Assembly: GCA_002401385.1 (NCBI GenBank)
Contig: NVSY01000043.1
Span: forward strand, 12,968 to 18,834
From: Flavobacteriaceae bacterium
Lineage (GTDB): Bacteria > Bacteroidota > Bacteroidia > Flavobacteriales > Flavobacteriaceae
DNA length: 5,867 bases
Direction: 5' to 3'
Part shown: piece by piece, positions 1-4,838 of the stretch
How positions within the stretch are numbered: the stretch's first letter is position 1
Layout: each line of letters begins with the position of its first letter
Made by a program: the position numbers and the translations under genes
Notes under the pieces: generated by a model
What the model was told of the DNA's origin: nothing
Databases searched by the model: none
What the model saw: only the letters and a program-made list of their open reading frames with translations

Positions 1-104
1 AGCTGATTTTTAAATATTTTGAGAGCATCTTGGTACTGATTATAACAGTAATAATATAGTTATTATTAATCCACTCATTTTCTTTATTTATTCGACTTTT
101 TAAT
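1..104. other. Intergenic edge, no gene seen
   Basis: AT-rich sequence with no convincing coding region. The only start-to-stop frame noticed is a 12-codon minus-strand frame beginning with ATG at 74-76 (MSGLIITILLLL, then stop), which is too short to support as a gene. The segment lies just outside the inverted end of repeat copy 1. Confidence 0.6.
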
Positions 105-467
105 TATTGCTAACACCCATTTATCCACAATAGATACCAAAAAACGACGATTTATCGCTTATACAGGGAGCATTTATAAACAAGGTTAAATAGCTATACC
201 TCGCATTCAAAAATACATAACTTTTGGTCATACGTCCTGTTTAATACTCATTTGTTTACTTATAATTAACAACAAGTAAAATGGGTAGGAATCAAAAACA
301 ATAGTGAACCTTTGTAAATATGTAAAACGTTCTAAAAAAGTCCCATTCATGTTTGAACATCTCTTTTGTTGTAACTATTTAGTAAACACTGTGTTCATAC
401 TTGGAGCTACGCATCGAACAAACACCTAGTATTCTATGATAAAAACAAGTAAAACTCTATAGTAGTT
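105..467 (-). repeat. Long intergenic repeat, copy 1 (degenerate ends)
   Basis: This is one of two direct copies of a ~350-bp non-coding element; the other is at 2597-2946. A gapless block (180-301 against 2693-2814) differs at only 3 of 122 positions, and the rest aligns with small insertions and deletions. Shared landmarks are the DnaA-box-like TTATCCACA (121-129), a TATTTTTG promoter-like box on the minus strand (208-215) and a hairpin with arms TTTACTT/AAGTAAA (255-261 and 274-280). Its outer end TATTGCTAACACC (105-117) is an imperfect inverted match to the tag TACTGCCAATAGC at the gene-proximal end of copy 2. In this copy the gene-proximal tag has decayed: CTAT-AGTAGTT at 457-467 lacks the four bases TGGC, and about 30 extra bases separate it from the conserved AACACCTAG. 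It starts immediately after the hydrolase stop codon. Confidence 0.9.
208..215 (-). promoter_or_regulatory. TAnnTTTG-type -7 box inside repeat copy 1
   Basis: Read on the minus strand the sequence is TATTTTTG, a perfect fit to the Bacteroidota -7 consensus. It is conserved in repeat copy 2. It points towards the left edge of the window, where no gene start is visible, so its target, if any, lies outside. No clear TTTG -33 box was found. Confidence 0.35.
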
Positions 468-469
468 TT

Positions 470-1930
470 TTAGTGTAGACTTATCACCTTATTAATTTTC
501 CATTTTCCATTTTTATGATGCCAAATTATGATGAACTTGACAGGTATTGATTCTGCTTCAGGGTCTTGGTTGTTGTAAAATTTATGATATCCTATTTGAA
601 CAGCCCCAAAGTTATTGATAGGGTAGACTTCAACACTTTCTTTGATTAATGTTCTAGTTACTTTTCCACAAATATTAAGTTCAGTCCCATCAATAATATC
701 TTTTTTTGAGGTCATTAGCCCACCTTTATCGTGAAAAAACTCTATATCATCACTATAAATATCCGTTTGTTTTTCTAAATTACAATTATTGTAGGCGTCA
801 AAAAACTCCTTATCCATTAAAATTATAGTATCGTATAACTCTTTATCAACAGGAATGTACTCTCTTGTTTTAGTTAGCGAATCCATTGATTTTTTATTGC
901 CGTATTGTGTTTCTTTTCCTGTTTCAATTTTTATAATTTCTTTTCCATAATCACCTAGATAATCAATTAATATTTTTTCAAAAACTTTATATCCATCATC
1001 TACATTTGTGAAAATTAATATTCCCTGTTTGGTTTTTGGAAATATAAATACAATCGTCTGCACACCTTTATCAGCACCTCCGTGTGATAAAGCATAGTTA
1101 CCATCTTTAAAATCATATTTTTCAAACCCAAGCCCAAAATGTTTTCCGTTTTTTGAAGCAACTTGATTGACTTGCATTTCTTTAAATACTTTATCTGAAA
1201 GCTCTTTTCCATTCATAACGCTAATTAAGAATGTTCCATAATCTTCAATAGTTGTTAATAAGTCATCTGCTGCATTTTCAGTGGTTCTTTTATAGGTTTC
1301 ATATTTATACCCCTCTTTATCAAAACCTAATGCAACTCTAGATTCATCTGTGTTTTCATCCCAGACATATTTAGTGTCTTGCATTTTTAAAGGCTCAAAA
1401 ATAAGTTCAGATGCTAGTTCATTTAAGCTCTTTTTAAATTTATTTTCTAGTGCTTTTCTTAGATATTCGAATCCTTCTCCAGAATATTGATATTTAGTTC
1501 CTGGAGTGAATGTAAATTTTAATTTACCATCTCTCCAATTTGGAAAACCTGTTTGATGACTTAAAATATGTCGGGTGGTAAGTAATTTAGTTCTATAATC
1601 ATTTTTAATATCAGAATCAATCCAGTATTGATTTAGTGGTTCGTCTAAATCAAGTTTTCCTTTACTAACTAACTTTAAGGCTACAACTGCCGTGATAGGT
1701 TTTGTTAACGAAGCAACATTGAATATAGTGTTGTGTGGTGCTTTTTGGCCAGGTTTAATATCACCAAATACTTGTATTTGACTTAATTTACCATTGTCGA
1801 TTATGCCCAATCCTAAAATTGGTATTTTGTTTTTCTTTAACCAATTTTCCATTTCGGATTTAGTCTCATTTTGAGACATTAATGTTACAGAACTAAGTAG
1901 TATAAATAGTAGAAATAAGTGCTTTTTCAT
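470..1930 (-). CDS. Secreted serine beta-lactamase-like hydrolase with C-terminal SnoaL/DUF4440-like domain
   Basis: This 486-residue protein belongs to the beta-lactamase/class C-like serine hydrolase family (PF00144), which includes penicillin-binding proteins, esterases and peptidases. Residues 1-19 form a signal peptide (MKKH, a hydrophobic run, then MSQ), so it is exported. The nucleophile motif S74-L-T-K77 is intact. The second motif is Y149-S150-G151 within YSGEGF, replacing the YxN of true class C enzymes, and H283-G-G replaces KTG. These are the forms typical of the esterase/peptidase-like branch, so antibiotic hydrolysis should not be assumed. Residues ~360-486 look like an NTF2-fold SnoaL/DUF4440 domain (LMDKEFFDAYNN at its start, GKWKINKV near the end). 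ATG start; no Shine-Dalgarno sequence. The gene lies 101 bp downstream of an XRE regulator gene and has its own candidate promoter and operator. Substrate unknown. Confidence 0.9.
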   Translation of the reverse strand: MKKHLFLLFILLSSVTLMSQNETKSEMENWLKKNKIPILGLGIIDNGKLSQIQVFGDIKPGQKAPHNTIFNVASLTKPITAVVALKLVSKGKLDLDEPLNQYWIDSDIKNDYRTKLLTTRHILSHQTGFPNWRDGKLKFTFTPGTKYQYSGEGFEYLRKALENKFKKSLNELASELIFEPLKMQDTKYVWDENTDESRVALGFDKEGYKYETYKRTTENAADDLLTTIEDYGTFLISVMNGKELSDKVFKEMQVNQVASKNGKHFGLGFEKYDFKDGNYALSHGGADKGVQTIVFIFPKTKQGILIFTNVDDGYKVFEKILIDYLGDYGKEIIKIETGKETQYGNKKSMDSLTKTREYIPVDKELYDTIILMDKEFFDAYNNCNLEKQTDIYSDDIEFFHDKGGLMTSKKDIIDGTELNICGKVTRTLIKESVEVYPINNFGAVQIGYHKFYNNQDPEAESIPVKFIIIWHHKNGKWKINKVISLH

Positions 1931-1960
1931 TGTTTAAGCCTGTTTGTTATTTAATAACTA

Positions 1961-1968
1961 CAATAGTA
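1961..1968 (-). promoter_or_regulatory. Candidate -7 box of the hydrolase gene
   Basis: The minus strand reads TACTATTG, one mismatch from TAnnTTTG, 30 bp upstream of the ATG. It lies inside a small inverted repeat, CAATA-N5-TATTG (1961-1975). A second one, GTTAT-TTA-ATAAC, lies at 1946-1958. No -33 TTTG is present. Assignment rests on position and partial consensus only. Confidence 0.35.
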
Positions 1969-2002
1969 CTTATTGTGAATAAAAAAGAATGAAAAAGGGG
2001 CT

Positions 2003-2031
2003 GACAATAACACGACAATTAATTGTCGTGT
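2003..2031 (-). promoter_or_regulatory. Composite operator-like site with 22-bp perfect palindrome upstream of the hydrolase gene
   Basis: Positions 2010-2031 form a perfect 22-bp palindrome (half ACACGACAATT and its exact complement), starting right after the XRE gene's stop codon. A further half-site, GACAAT at 2003-2008, lies exactly 11 bp (one helical turn) from the GACAAT at 2014-2019. Read on the minus strand the block is GACAA-TTAAT-TGTCGT-GTTAT-TGTC. The same arrangement with a 3-bp first spacer occurs at 3579-3601. It could also fold in RNA as a 9-bp stem with a TTAA loop, but no U-run follows on the minus strand, so a regulator-binding site seems likelier than an intrinsic terminator. 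Confidence 0.6.
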
Positions 2032-2571
2032 CTATATAAGACTGAATTTCAGACTTATATAAAGTTTTTTATTTTTATCTAGTTCAACAGTATTACGGAT
2101 TATAATATAAGCATTAACTAATATAAGTAGAAGCATAGTTAGTGGAACAGTTTGCTTACTTAGCGGAAATAAATTTCCAAGAAAAATAACGATTAATACA
2201 ATAAGAGGAAATGATAAAGTCCATAAGATTTGTAGGGATACAATTTGCTTTGTTATTGAGTTAACTTCTTTTTTCCAATACATAATTATTAGAGGAAGAA
2301 TTATACTTCCTAGTGGAACAATAAGAAGCAACAAAGAAGACATATTTATTAATTTTATCAATCGAATATTAGCCTCTTTTTTATCTGAATTATCTTGAAC
2401 TAATTTTTCTTTATTAATTTCTAAAACTTTAGATAAAGCACTTAAAGTATGCCCTTTAAGTTCTTGCCCTGCCTCAATACGTTGAATTGTTCTAACGGAT
2501 ATGTTTGACATTTCAGAGAGCTGTTTTTGCGTTAAATTTAATTTCTCTCTATATTTTAAAAGTTTATTCAC
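2032..2571 (-). CDS. XRE-family regulator fused to a three-helix DUF4870-like membrane domain (first paralogue)
   Basis: This 179-residue protein has an N-terminal HTH_3/Cro-CI-type DNA-binding domain at ~5-58 (LTQKQLSEMSNISVRTIQRIE as the turn and recognition helices). A lysine-rich linker follows, then three hydrophobic segments at about 76-98, 110-133 and 140-160. The block VPLGSIILPLIIMYWKKE, with LQILW following, resembles DUF4870/Tic20-like membrane domains. It is probably a transcription factor held at the inner membrane. The start is GTG: an in-frame TAA lies three codons upstream and no ATG is available. There is no Shine-Dalgarno sequence. The leader contains an 11-A run (minus strand, 2581-2591) and leads back into repeat copy 2, the likely source of its promoter. 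It is a paralogue of the protein encoded at 2946-3509. The membrane signal it senses is unknown. Confidence 0.85.
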   Translation of the reverse strand: MNKLLKYREKLNLTQKQLSEMSNISVRTIQRIEAGQELKGHTLSALSKVLEINKEKLVQDNSDKKEANIRLIKLINMSSLLLLIVPLGSIILPLIIMYWKKEVNSITKQIVSLQILWTLSFPLIVLIVIFLGNLFPLSKQTVPLTMLLLILVNAYIIIRNTVELDKNKKLYISLKFSLI

Positions 2572-2596
2572 TTTGTTTTATTTTTTTTTTTGCGTT

Positions 2597-2946
2597 TGCA
2601 GGTAACTTCCATTTATCCACAATAGAGACAAAACATTACGGAATATCCATTGTATCTACATTACTGGGAGCATTTATTAATGCTATTTACAAACAAGGTT
2701 AAATAGCTATACCTCGCATTCAAAAATACATAACTTTTGGTCTTACGTCCAGTTTAATACTCATTTCTTTACTTATAATTAACAACAAGTAAAATGGGTA
2801 GGAATCAAAAACAAGTAAGCACCTTTGTAAATATGTAAAAAAGACCCATTCATGTTTGAACAGCTCTTTTGTTGTAACTATTTAGTAAACACGGTATGCA
2901 TCCTTGGTGCTACGCATCGCACAAACACCTAGCTATTGGCAGTAGT
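2597..2946 (-). repeat. Long intergenic repeat, copy 2
   Basis: This is the better-preserved copy of the element also found at 105-467, in the same orientation; together they bracket the XRE-plus-hydrolase pair. Its right end is the intact tag, which reads ACTACTGCCAATAGC on the minus strand (2932-2946) and whose last base touches the stop codon of the upstream XRE gene. Its left end, GCAGGTAACTTCC, followed by the shared CATTTATCCACAATAG, is a weaker inverted match. Between 2630 and 2692 it differs from copy 1 by substitutions and insertions, whereas 2693-2814 is almost identical. Arms TTTACTT/AAGTAAA (2768-2774 and 2787-2793) and AATGGGT/ACCCATT can pair, so a transcript would be structured. 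A plus-strand reading frame ends in IYKQG then stop in both copies, but it shows no recognisable protein. Confidence 0.9.
2721..2728 (-). promoter_or_regulatory. TAnnTTTG-type -7 box inside repeat copy 2, facing the first XRE gene
   Basis: The minus strand reads TATTTTTG, identical to the box in copy 1. It would give a leader of roughly 140 nt before the GTG start at 2571. No other TAnnTTTG box was seen nearer that gene. The upstream -33 region has no TTTG. Confidence 0.4.
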
Positions 2947-3509
2947 TATTTTATCAGTTTTATTATATTCGGATAAAGTTTTTCGCTTTTCCCATTATTA
3001 GTTTTAATAGCAAATAATATTGGTAATAGTATATTCAAAGCGTAAAGACCAATAAATACATAAAATAGAATATCATAATTTCCATAATGCAATATTTTAA
3101 ACAACGCAAAAGCAGTGATTGAAATAAAAGTTAAAATTGACCAAACTATTTGAAAATTCAAAAGATTTGCTCCTACTTCTTTTAATCCAATTATCTTATC
3201 TTTTTTGTTCATCCACAAAATTAATGGAAGAATGATGTTTCCAACTGGAATAGCTAAAAATGCTATTACTGATAGATGAAAAATTATTAGATAACTTTTG
3301 TCTGTATGTTTTCCATAGTCTAAAATATCTTCTGCGTTTATATCAAGAACTTCACAAATTAAGTTAAGGGTTTTTCCGCGAGGTTCATTCTCGTTGTTTT
3401 CAATCCGTTGAATTGTTCTTAAATTCACTTTTGCAGATTCAGCCAACTCCTCTTGAGAGAGTCCTTTTTTCTTTCTTACTTCTCTAATTTTTTTTCCGAT
3501 TTCGTTCAT
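2946..3509 (-). CDS. XRE-family regulator fused to a three-helix DUF4870-like membrane domain (second paralogue)
   Basis: This 187-residue protein has the same architecture as its neighbour at 2032-2571. The HTH_3 domain is at ~6-63 (GLSQEELAESAKVNLRTIQR), with hydrophobic segments at about 72-98, 114-140 and 147-168. The block HLSVIAFLAIPVGNIILPLI, then NKKD and later LLNFQIVWSI, is a clear DUF4870-like pattern (charged residues between helices 1 and 2, then NFQ). The recognition helix RTIQRIE is identical in the two proteins, so they may read the same DNA site. ATG start; a TAGTTTTG -7 box lies ~26 bp upstream. An inverted repeat over the promoter and a composite GACA/TGTC site ~70 bp upstream suggest autoregulation. 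The stop codon abuts the tag of repeat copy 2. Confidence 0.88.
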   Translation of the reverse strand: MNEIGKKIREVRKKKGLSQEELAESAKVNLRTIQRIENNENEPRGKTLNLICEVLDINAEDILDYGKHTDKSYLIIFHLSVIAFLAIPVGNIILPLILWMNKKDKIIGLKEVGANLLNFQIVWSILTFISITAFALFKILHYGNYDILFYVFIGLYALNILLPILFAIKTNNGKSEKLYPNIIKLIK

Positions 3510-3534
3510 CGTTATATTTGGTTTATTGTTATGA

Positions 3535-3542
3535 CAAAACTA
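3535..3542 (-). promoter_or_regulatory. -7 box of the second XRE gene
   Basis: The minus strand reads TAGTTTTG, a perfect TAnnTTTG, 25 bp before the ATG. Immediately upstream, at 3553-3565, is the inverted repeat TATCA-TTT-TGATA, located where a repressor would block RNA polymerase. No -33 TTTG is evident, which would fit an activator-dependent or weak promoter. Confidence 0.5.
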
Positions 3543-3578
3543 CTTATGAATCTATCATTTTGATAACGGTTTGTTTGC

Positions 3579-3601
3579 GACATTCTTACGACATTCTTGT
3601 C
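3579..3601 (-). promoter_or_regulatory. Composite operator-like site upstream of the second XRE gene
   Basis: On the plus strand an 11-bp unit, CGACATTCTT plus A or G, occurs twice in tandem (3578-3599) and closes with TTGTC. Read on the minus strand the block is GACAA-GAA-TGTCGT-AAGAA-TGTC. It matches the hydrolase upstream site (2003-2027) in all fixed parts and in the 11-bp spacing of the half-sites. It lies 69 bp upstream of the start codon; the other lies 72 bp upstream of its start. Confidence 0.5.
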
Positions 3602-3609
3602 AATCTGCC

Positions 3610-3636
3610 GAGTTTGTTGAGTTTGTTGAGTTTTTT
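3610..3636. repeat. 9-bp tandem repeat, next to a T6A6 palindrome
   Basis: GAGTTTGTT occurs twice exactly and a third time as GAGTTTTTT. The T-run continues into TTTTTTAAAAAA (3631-3642). It separates the XRE promoter region from the inverted-end element at 3645-3783. It may be a slippage product; no function is assigned. Confidence 0.6.
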
Positions 3637-3644
3637 AAAAAATC

Positions 3645-3783
3645 GGTAACAACGTGTTTGTGAATAATTTTTTGTATCGATTAAACAATTAATTTAGTAA
3701 AAAAAAATCAAATAAAAATTTCGCTAATATTTTCGTAAGCAGGCTAGAATTAGCAATTAATAATACATGCTATTGGCAGTAGT
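3645..3783 (-). repeat. 139-bp element with imperfect inverted ends
   Basis: The right end is the tag GCTATTGGCAGTAGT (3769-3783), identical over 15 bp to the tag of repeat copy 2 (2932-2946). The left end, GGTAACAACGTGT (3645-3657), is an imperfect inverted match to it: both fit GYYAAYARCRTGT read inward, with one exception. The interior (A-rich, then TTCGTAAGCAGGCTAG) differs from the long repeat. It begins 8 bp after the stop codon of the membrane-protein gene. From memory, sequences of the form GCCAAYARCRTGTAT...AATTGC recur between genes in flavobacterial genomes; this was not checked. Confidence 0.6.
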
Positions 3784-3791
3784 ATATATTT

Positions 3792-4184
3792 CTACTTTTC
3801 TGTTTTAGTTGGATTAGTTCTAAAGACATATGCAAAAAGTAGTGCAAAAATCACATACACTATTGTAAGCGAAATAATAATTTCTGAATGTTCTTGGATA
3901 CTAGAAACAACTTTAACTAATGCAATTGCCCCAACACCAAAATGCATTAGATTTCCAATAGCAATTGGTCTATTATAAATCCCTCCAATTAGAGTTCCTT
4001 TTGCCATCCAATTTAAAATTCCAAATCCCCAGTATAACGCACTCATTATTTTCAAAAAGAGTATTGTAATAATATTTGACTCAACATTTAGATAATCTAT
4101 TATTTCATTTGGTGCAAAAGAAAGGAGGGTTCCAATAATCCCCAGGAATAAAGCACTTGAGGTCATTAATATTTTTGTGTTCAT
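3792..4184 (-). CDS. Small four-helix integral membrane protein, function unknown
   Basis: This 130-residue protein is almost entirely hydrophobic. Four predicted membrane helices lie at about 4-24, 38-60, 72-95 and 101-121, and the C-terminal tail RTNPTKTEK is short and charged. The loop sequences (FAPNEIIDYL after helix 1; NWMAKGTLIGGIYNRPIAIGN between helices 2 and 3) contain no catalytic motif that I recognise. Proteins that open in this way are, from memory, common 'hypothetical' genes in flavobacteria. ATG start, stop TAG. It begins 39 bp after the peroxiredoxin-like gene with no TAnnTTTG box in the gap, so the two are probably cotranscribed, which hints at a shared redox or stress role. 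The tag and 139-bp element follow 8 bp after its stop. Confidence 0.75.
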   Translation of the reverse strand: MNTKILMTSSALFLGIIGTLLSFAPNEIIDYLNVESNIITILFLKIMSALYWGFGILNWMAKGTLIGGIYNRPIAIGNLMHFGVGAIALVKVVSSIQEHSEIIISLTIVYVIFALLFAYVFRTNPTKTEK

Positions 4185-4223
4185 TTTTTTAGTTTTAATA
4201 ACGAATAAGTCGTTTTAAATTAA

Positions 4224-4781
4224 TTATTTCCAAGCGTTGTTGGCGGTAGTTTTAACTATTTTTTCAATCGGAATATGGTCAATAAGATTATCGCCATAAT
4301 GAGCAATTTCAATATACTTATCTTTGTTTAACAGAAAATCAGCTGGGATTTGGTTGAATTTACCTTCAACTTTCCCACCCAGTTTGAATCCTTTTGAAGA
4401 AGCCTTAATCATACTTTTAATTCCTTTCCAAGTTGTTGTTTTTATCAACTTAATCCAAGAAGCTTTTACACCATATAAATTATACAGTTTTAATTCTGGA
4501 TCAGATATGATAGTGAAATCCAATGAATGTCTATCATAAATTGCTTTAATCAAACTTTCTTTACTACTTTGAAAAACAGCTATTAATTTAATATCCAATT
4601 CCTTTAATCTTTCAGATTCATTCTTTATCTCAGAAATCCTCAAATTACACAACGCACATTCTGCATATCTAAAAAAAGAAAGTAGTACTTTTTGGTTAGA
4701 TTGTTTGTGTAGATTTATTTTTGCGCCATGAATATCTAATATTTCAAAATTTGGTGCTTTTTGTCCTTGTTTTAGTTTCAT
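4224..4781 (-). CDS. AhpC/TSA-family peroxiredoxin-like protein
   Basis: This 185-residue thioredoxin-fold protein belongs to the AhpC/TSA peroxiredoxin-like group (COG1225-like). The N-terminus, LKQGQKAPNFEILDIHGAKI, is the usual opening of the family, and VLLSFFRYAECALCNLR gives the redox site with C42 and C45 as a CxxC pair. The classical Prx motif PxxxT/SxxC is not kept, so peroxide reduction is likely but not certain; a thiol-disulfide role is possible. FTIISDPELKLYNLYGV (89-105) is the conserved Asp-Pro block. PADFLLNKDKYIEIAHYGD (146-164) is the strand and loop near the C-terminus. No signal peptide, so probably cytoplasmic. ATG start. A perfect FNR-type box and a TAATTTTG -7 box lie upstream. 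The last codons (TTANN) are written by a 12/15 version of the 15-bp tag, so the tag lies inside the reading frame. Confidence 0.88.
   Translation of the reverse strand: MKLKQGQKAPNFEILDIHGAKINLHKQSNQKVLLSFFRYAECALCNLRISEIKNESERLKELDIKLIAVFQSSKESLIKAIYDRHSLDFTIISDPELKLYNLYGVKASWIKLIKTTTWKGIKSMIKASSKGFKLGGKVEGKFNQIPADFLLNKDKYIEIAHYGDNLIDHIPIEKIVKTTANNAWK
4236..4250 (-). repeat. 15-bp tag variant embedded in the peroxiredoxin 3' end
   Basis: The minus strand reads ACTACCGCCAACAAC. It differs from the tag at 2932-2946 and 3769-3783 by three transitions. It sits nine bases before the stop codon and encodes residues TTANN of the C-terminus. No long element follows; the next gene starts 39 bp after the stop codon. 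Confidence 0.55.
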
Positions 4782-4794
4782 CTTTGTTTTTTTA

Positions 4795-4802
4795 CAAAAT
4801 TA
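4795..4802 (-). promoter_or_regulatory. -7 box of the peroxiredoxin-like gene
   Basis: The minus strand reads TAATTTTG, a perfect TAnnTTTG, 13 bp before the ATG, giving a very short leader. There is no -33 TTTG; that position is taken by the FNR-type box, as expected for an activator-dependent promoter. Confidence 0.55.
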
Positions 4803-4824
4803 ATGGAACTAAAGATACGTTCCC

Positions 4825-4838
4825 TTGATTGAAATCAA
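4825..4838 (-). promoter_or_regulatory. Perfect FNR-type box TTGAT-N4-ATCAA
   Basis: TTGATTGAAATCAA matches the E. coli FNR consensus at all ten specified bases; with one more pair on each side the palindrome is CTTGAT-TGAA-ATCAAG. Its centre (4831.5) lies about 41 bp upstream of the transcription start implied by the -7 box at 4795-4802, the classical class II activator position. It overlaps the stop codon of the Crp/Fnr-family gene. It is unlikely to be a terminator because no U-run follows on the minus strand. Confidence 0.65.

Noticed and set aside
74..112. 12-codon minus-strand frame MSGLIITILLLL
   Set aside because: Too short to support as a gene; hydrophobic strings arise easily in AT-rich DNA.
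1015..1212. 65-codon minus-strand open frame inside the hydrolase gene
   Set aside because: It lies wholly within a better-supported gene in another frame and shows no domain.
2505..2702. Plus-strand open frame ending IYKQG, crossing the XRE gene start and repeat copy 2
   Set aside because: It is antisense to a clear HTH gene at its 5' end. The matching segment in repeat copy 1 keeps only the outer residues and has no start. No protein family is recognised.
3610..3636. CRISPR-like array
   Set aside because: The 9-bp units are contiguous with no spacers; it is a simple tandem repeat.
2932..4250. Canonical integron attC sites
   Set aside because: The tags do not satisfy the GTTRRRY/RYYYAAC core pair and no integron integrase is present, so only a cassette-like resemblance is claimed.
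4324..4539. 71-codon plus-strand open frame opposite the peroxiredoxin-like gene
   Set aside because: Antisense shadow of a gene with clear family motifs.
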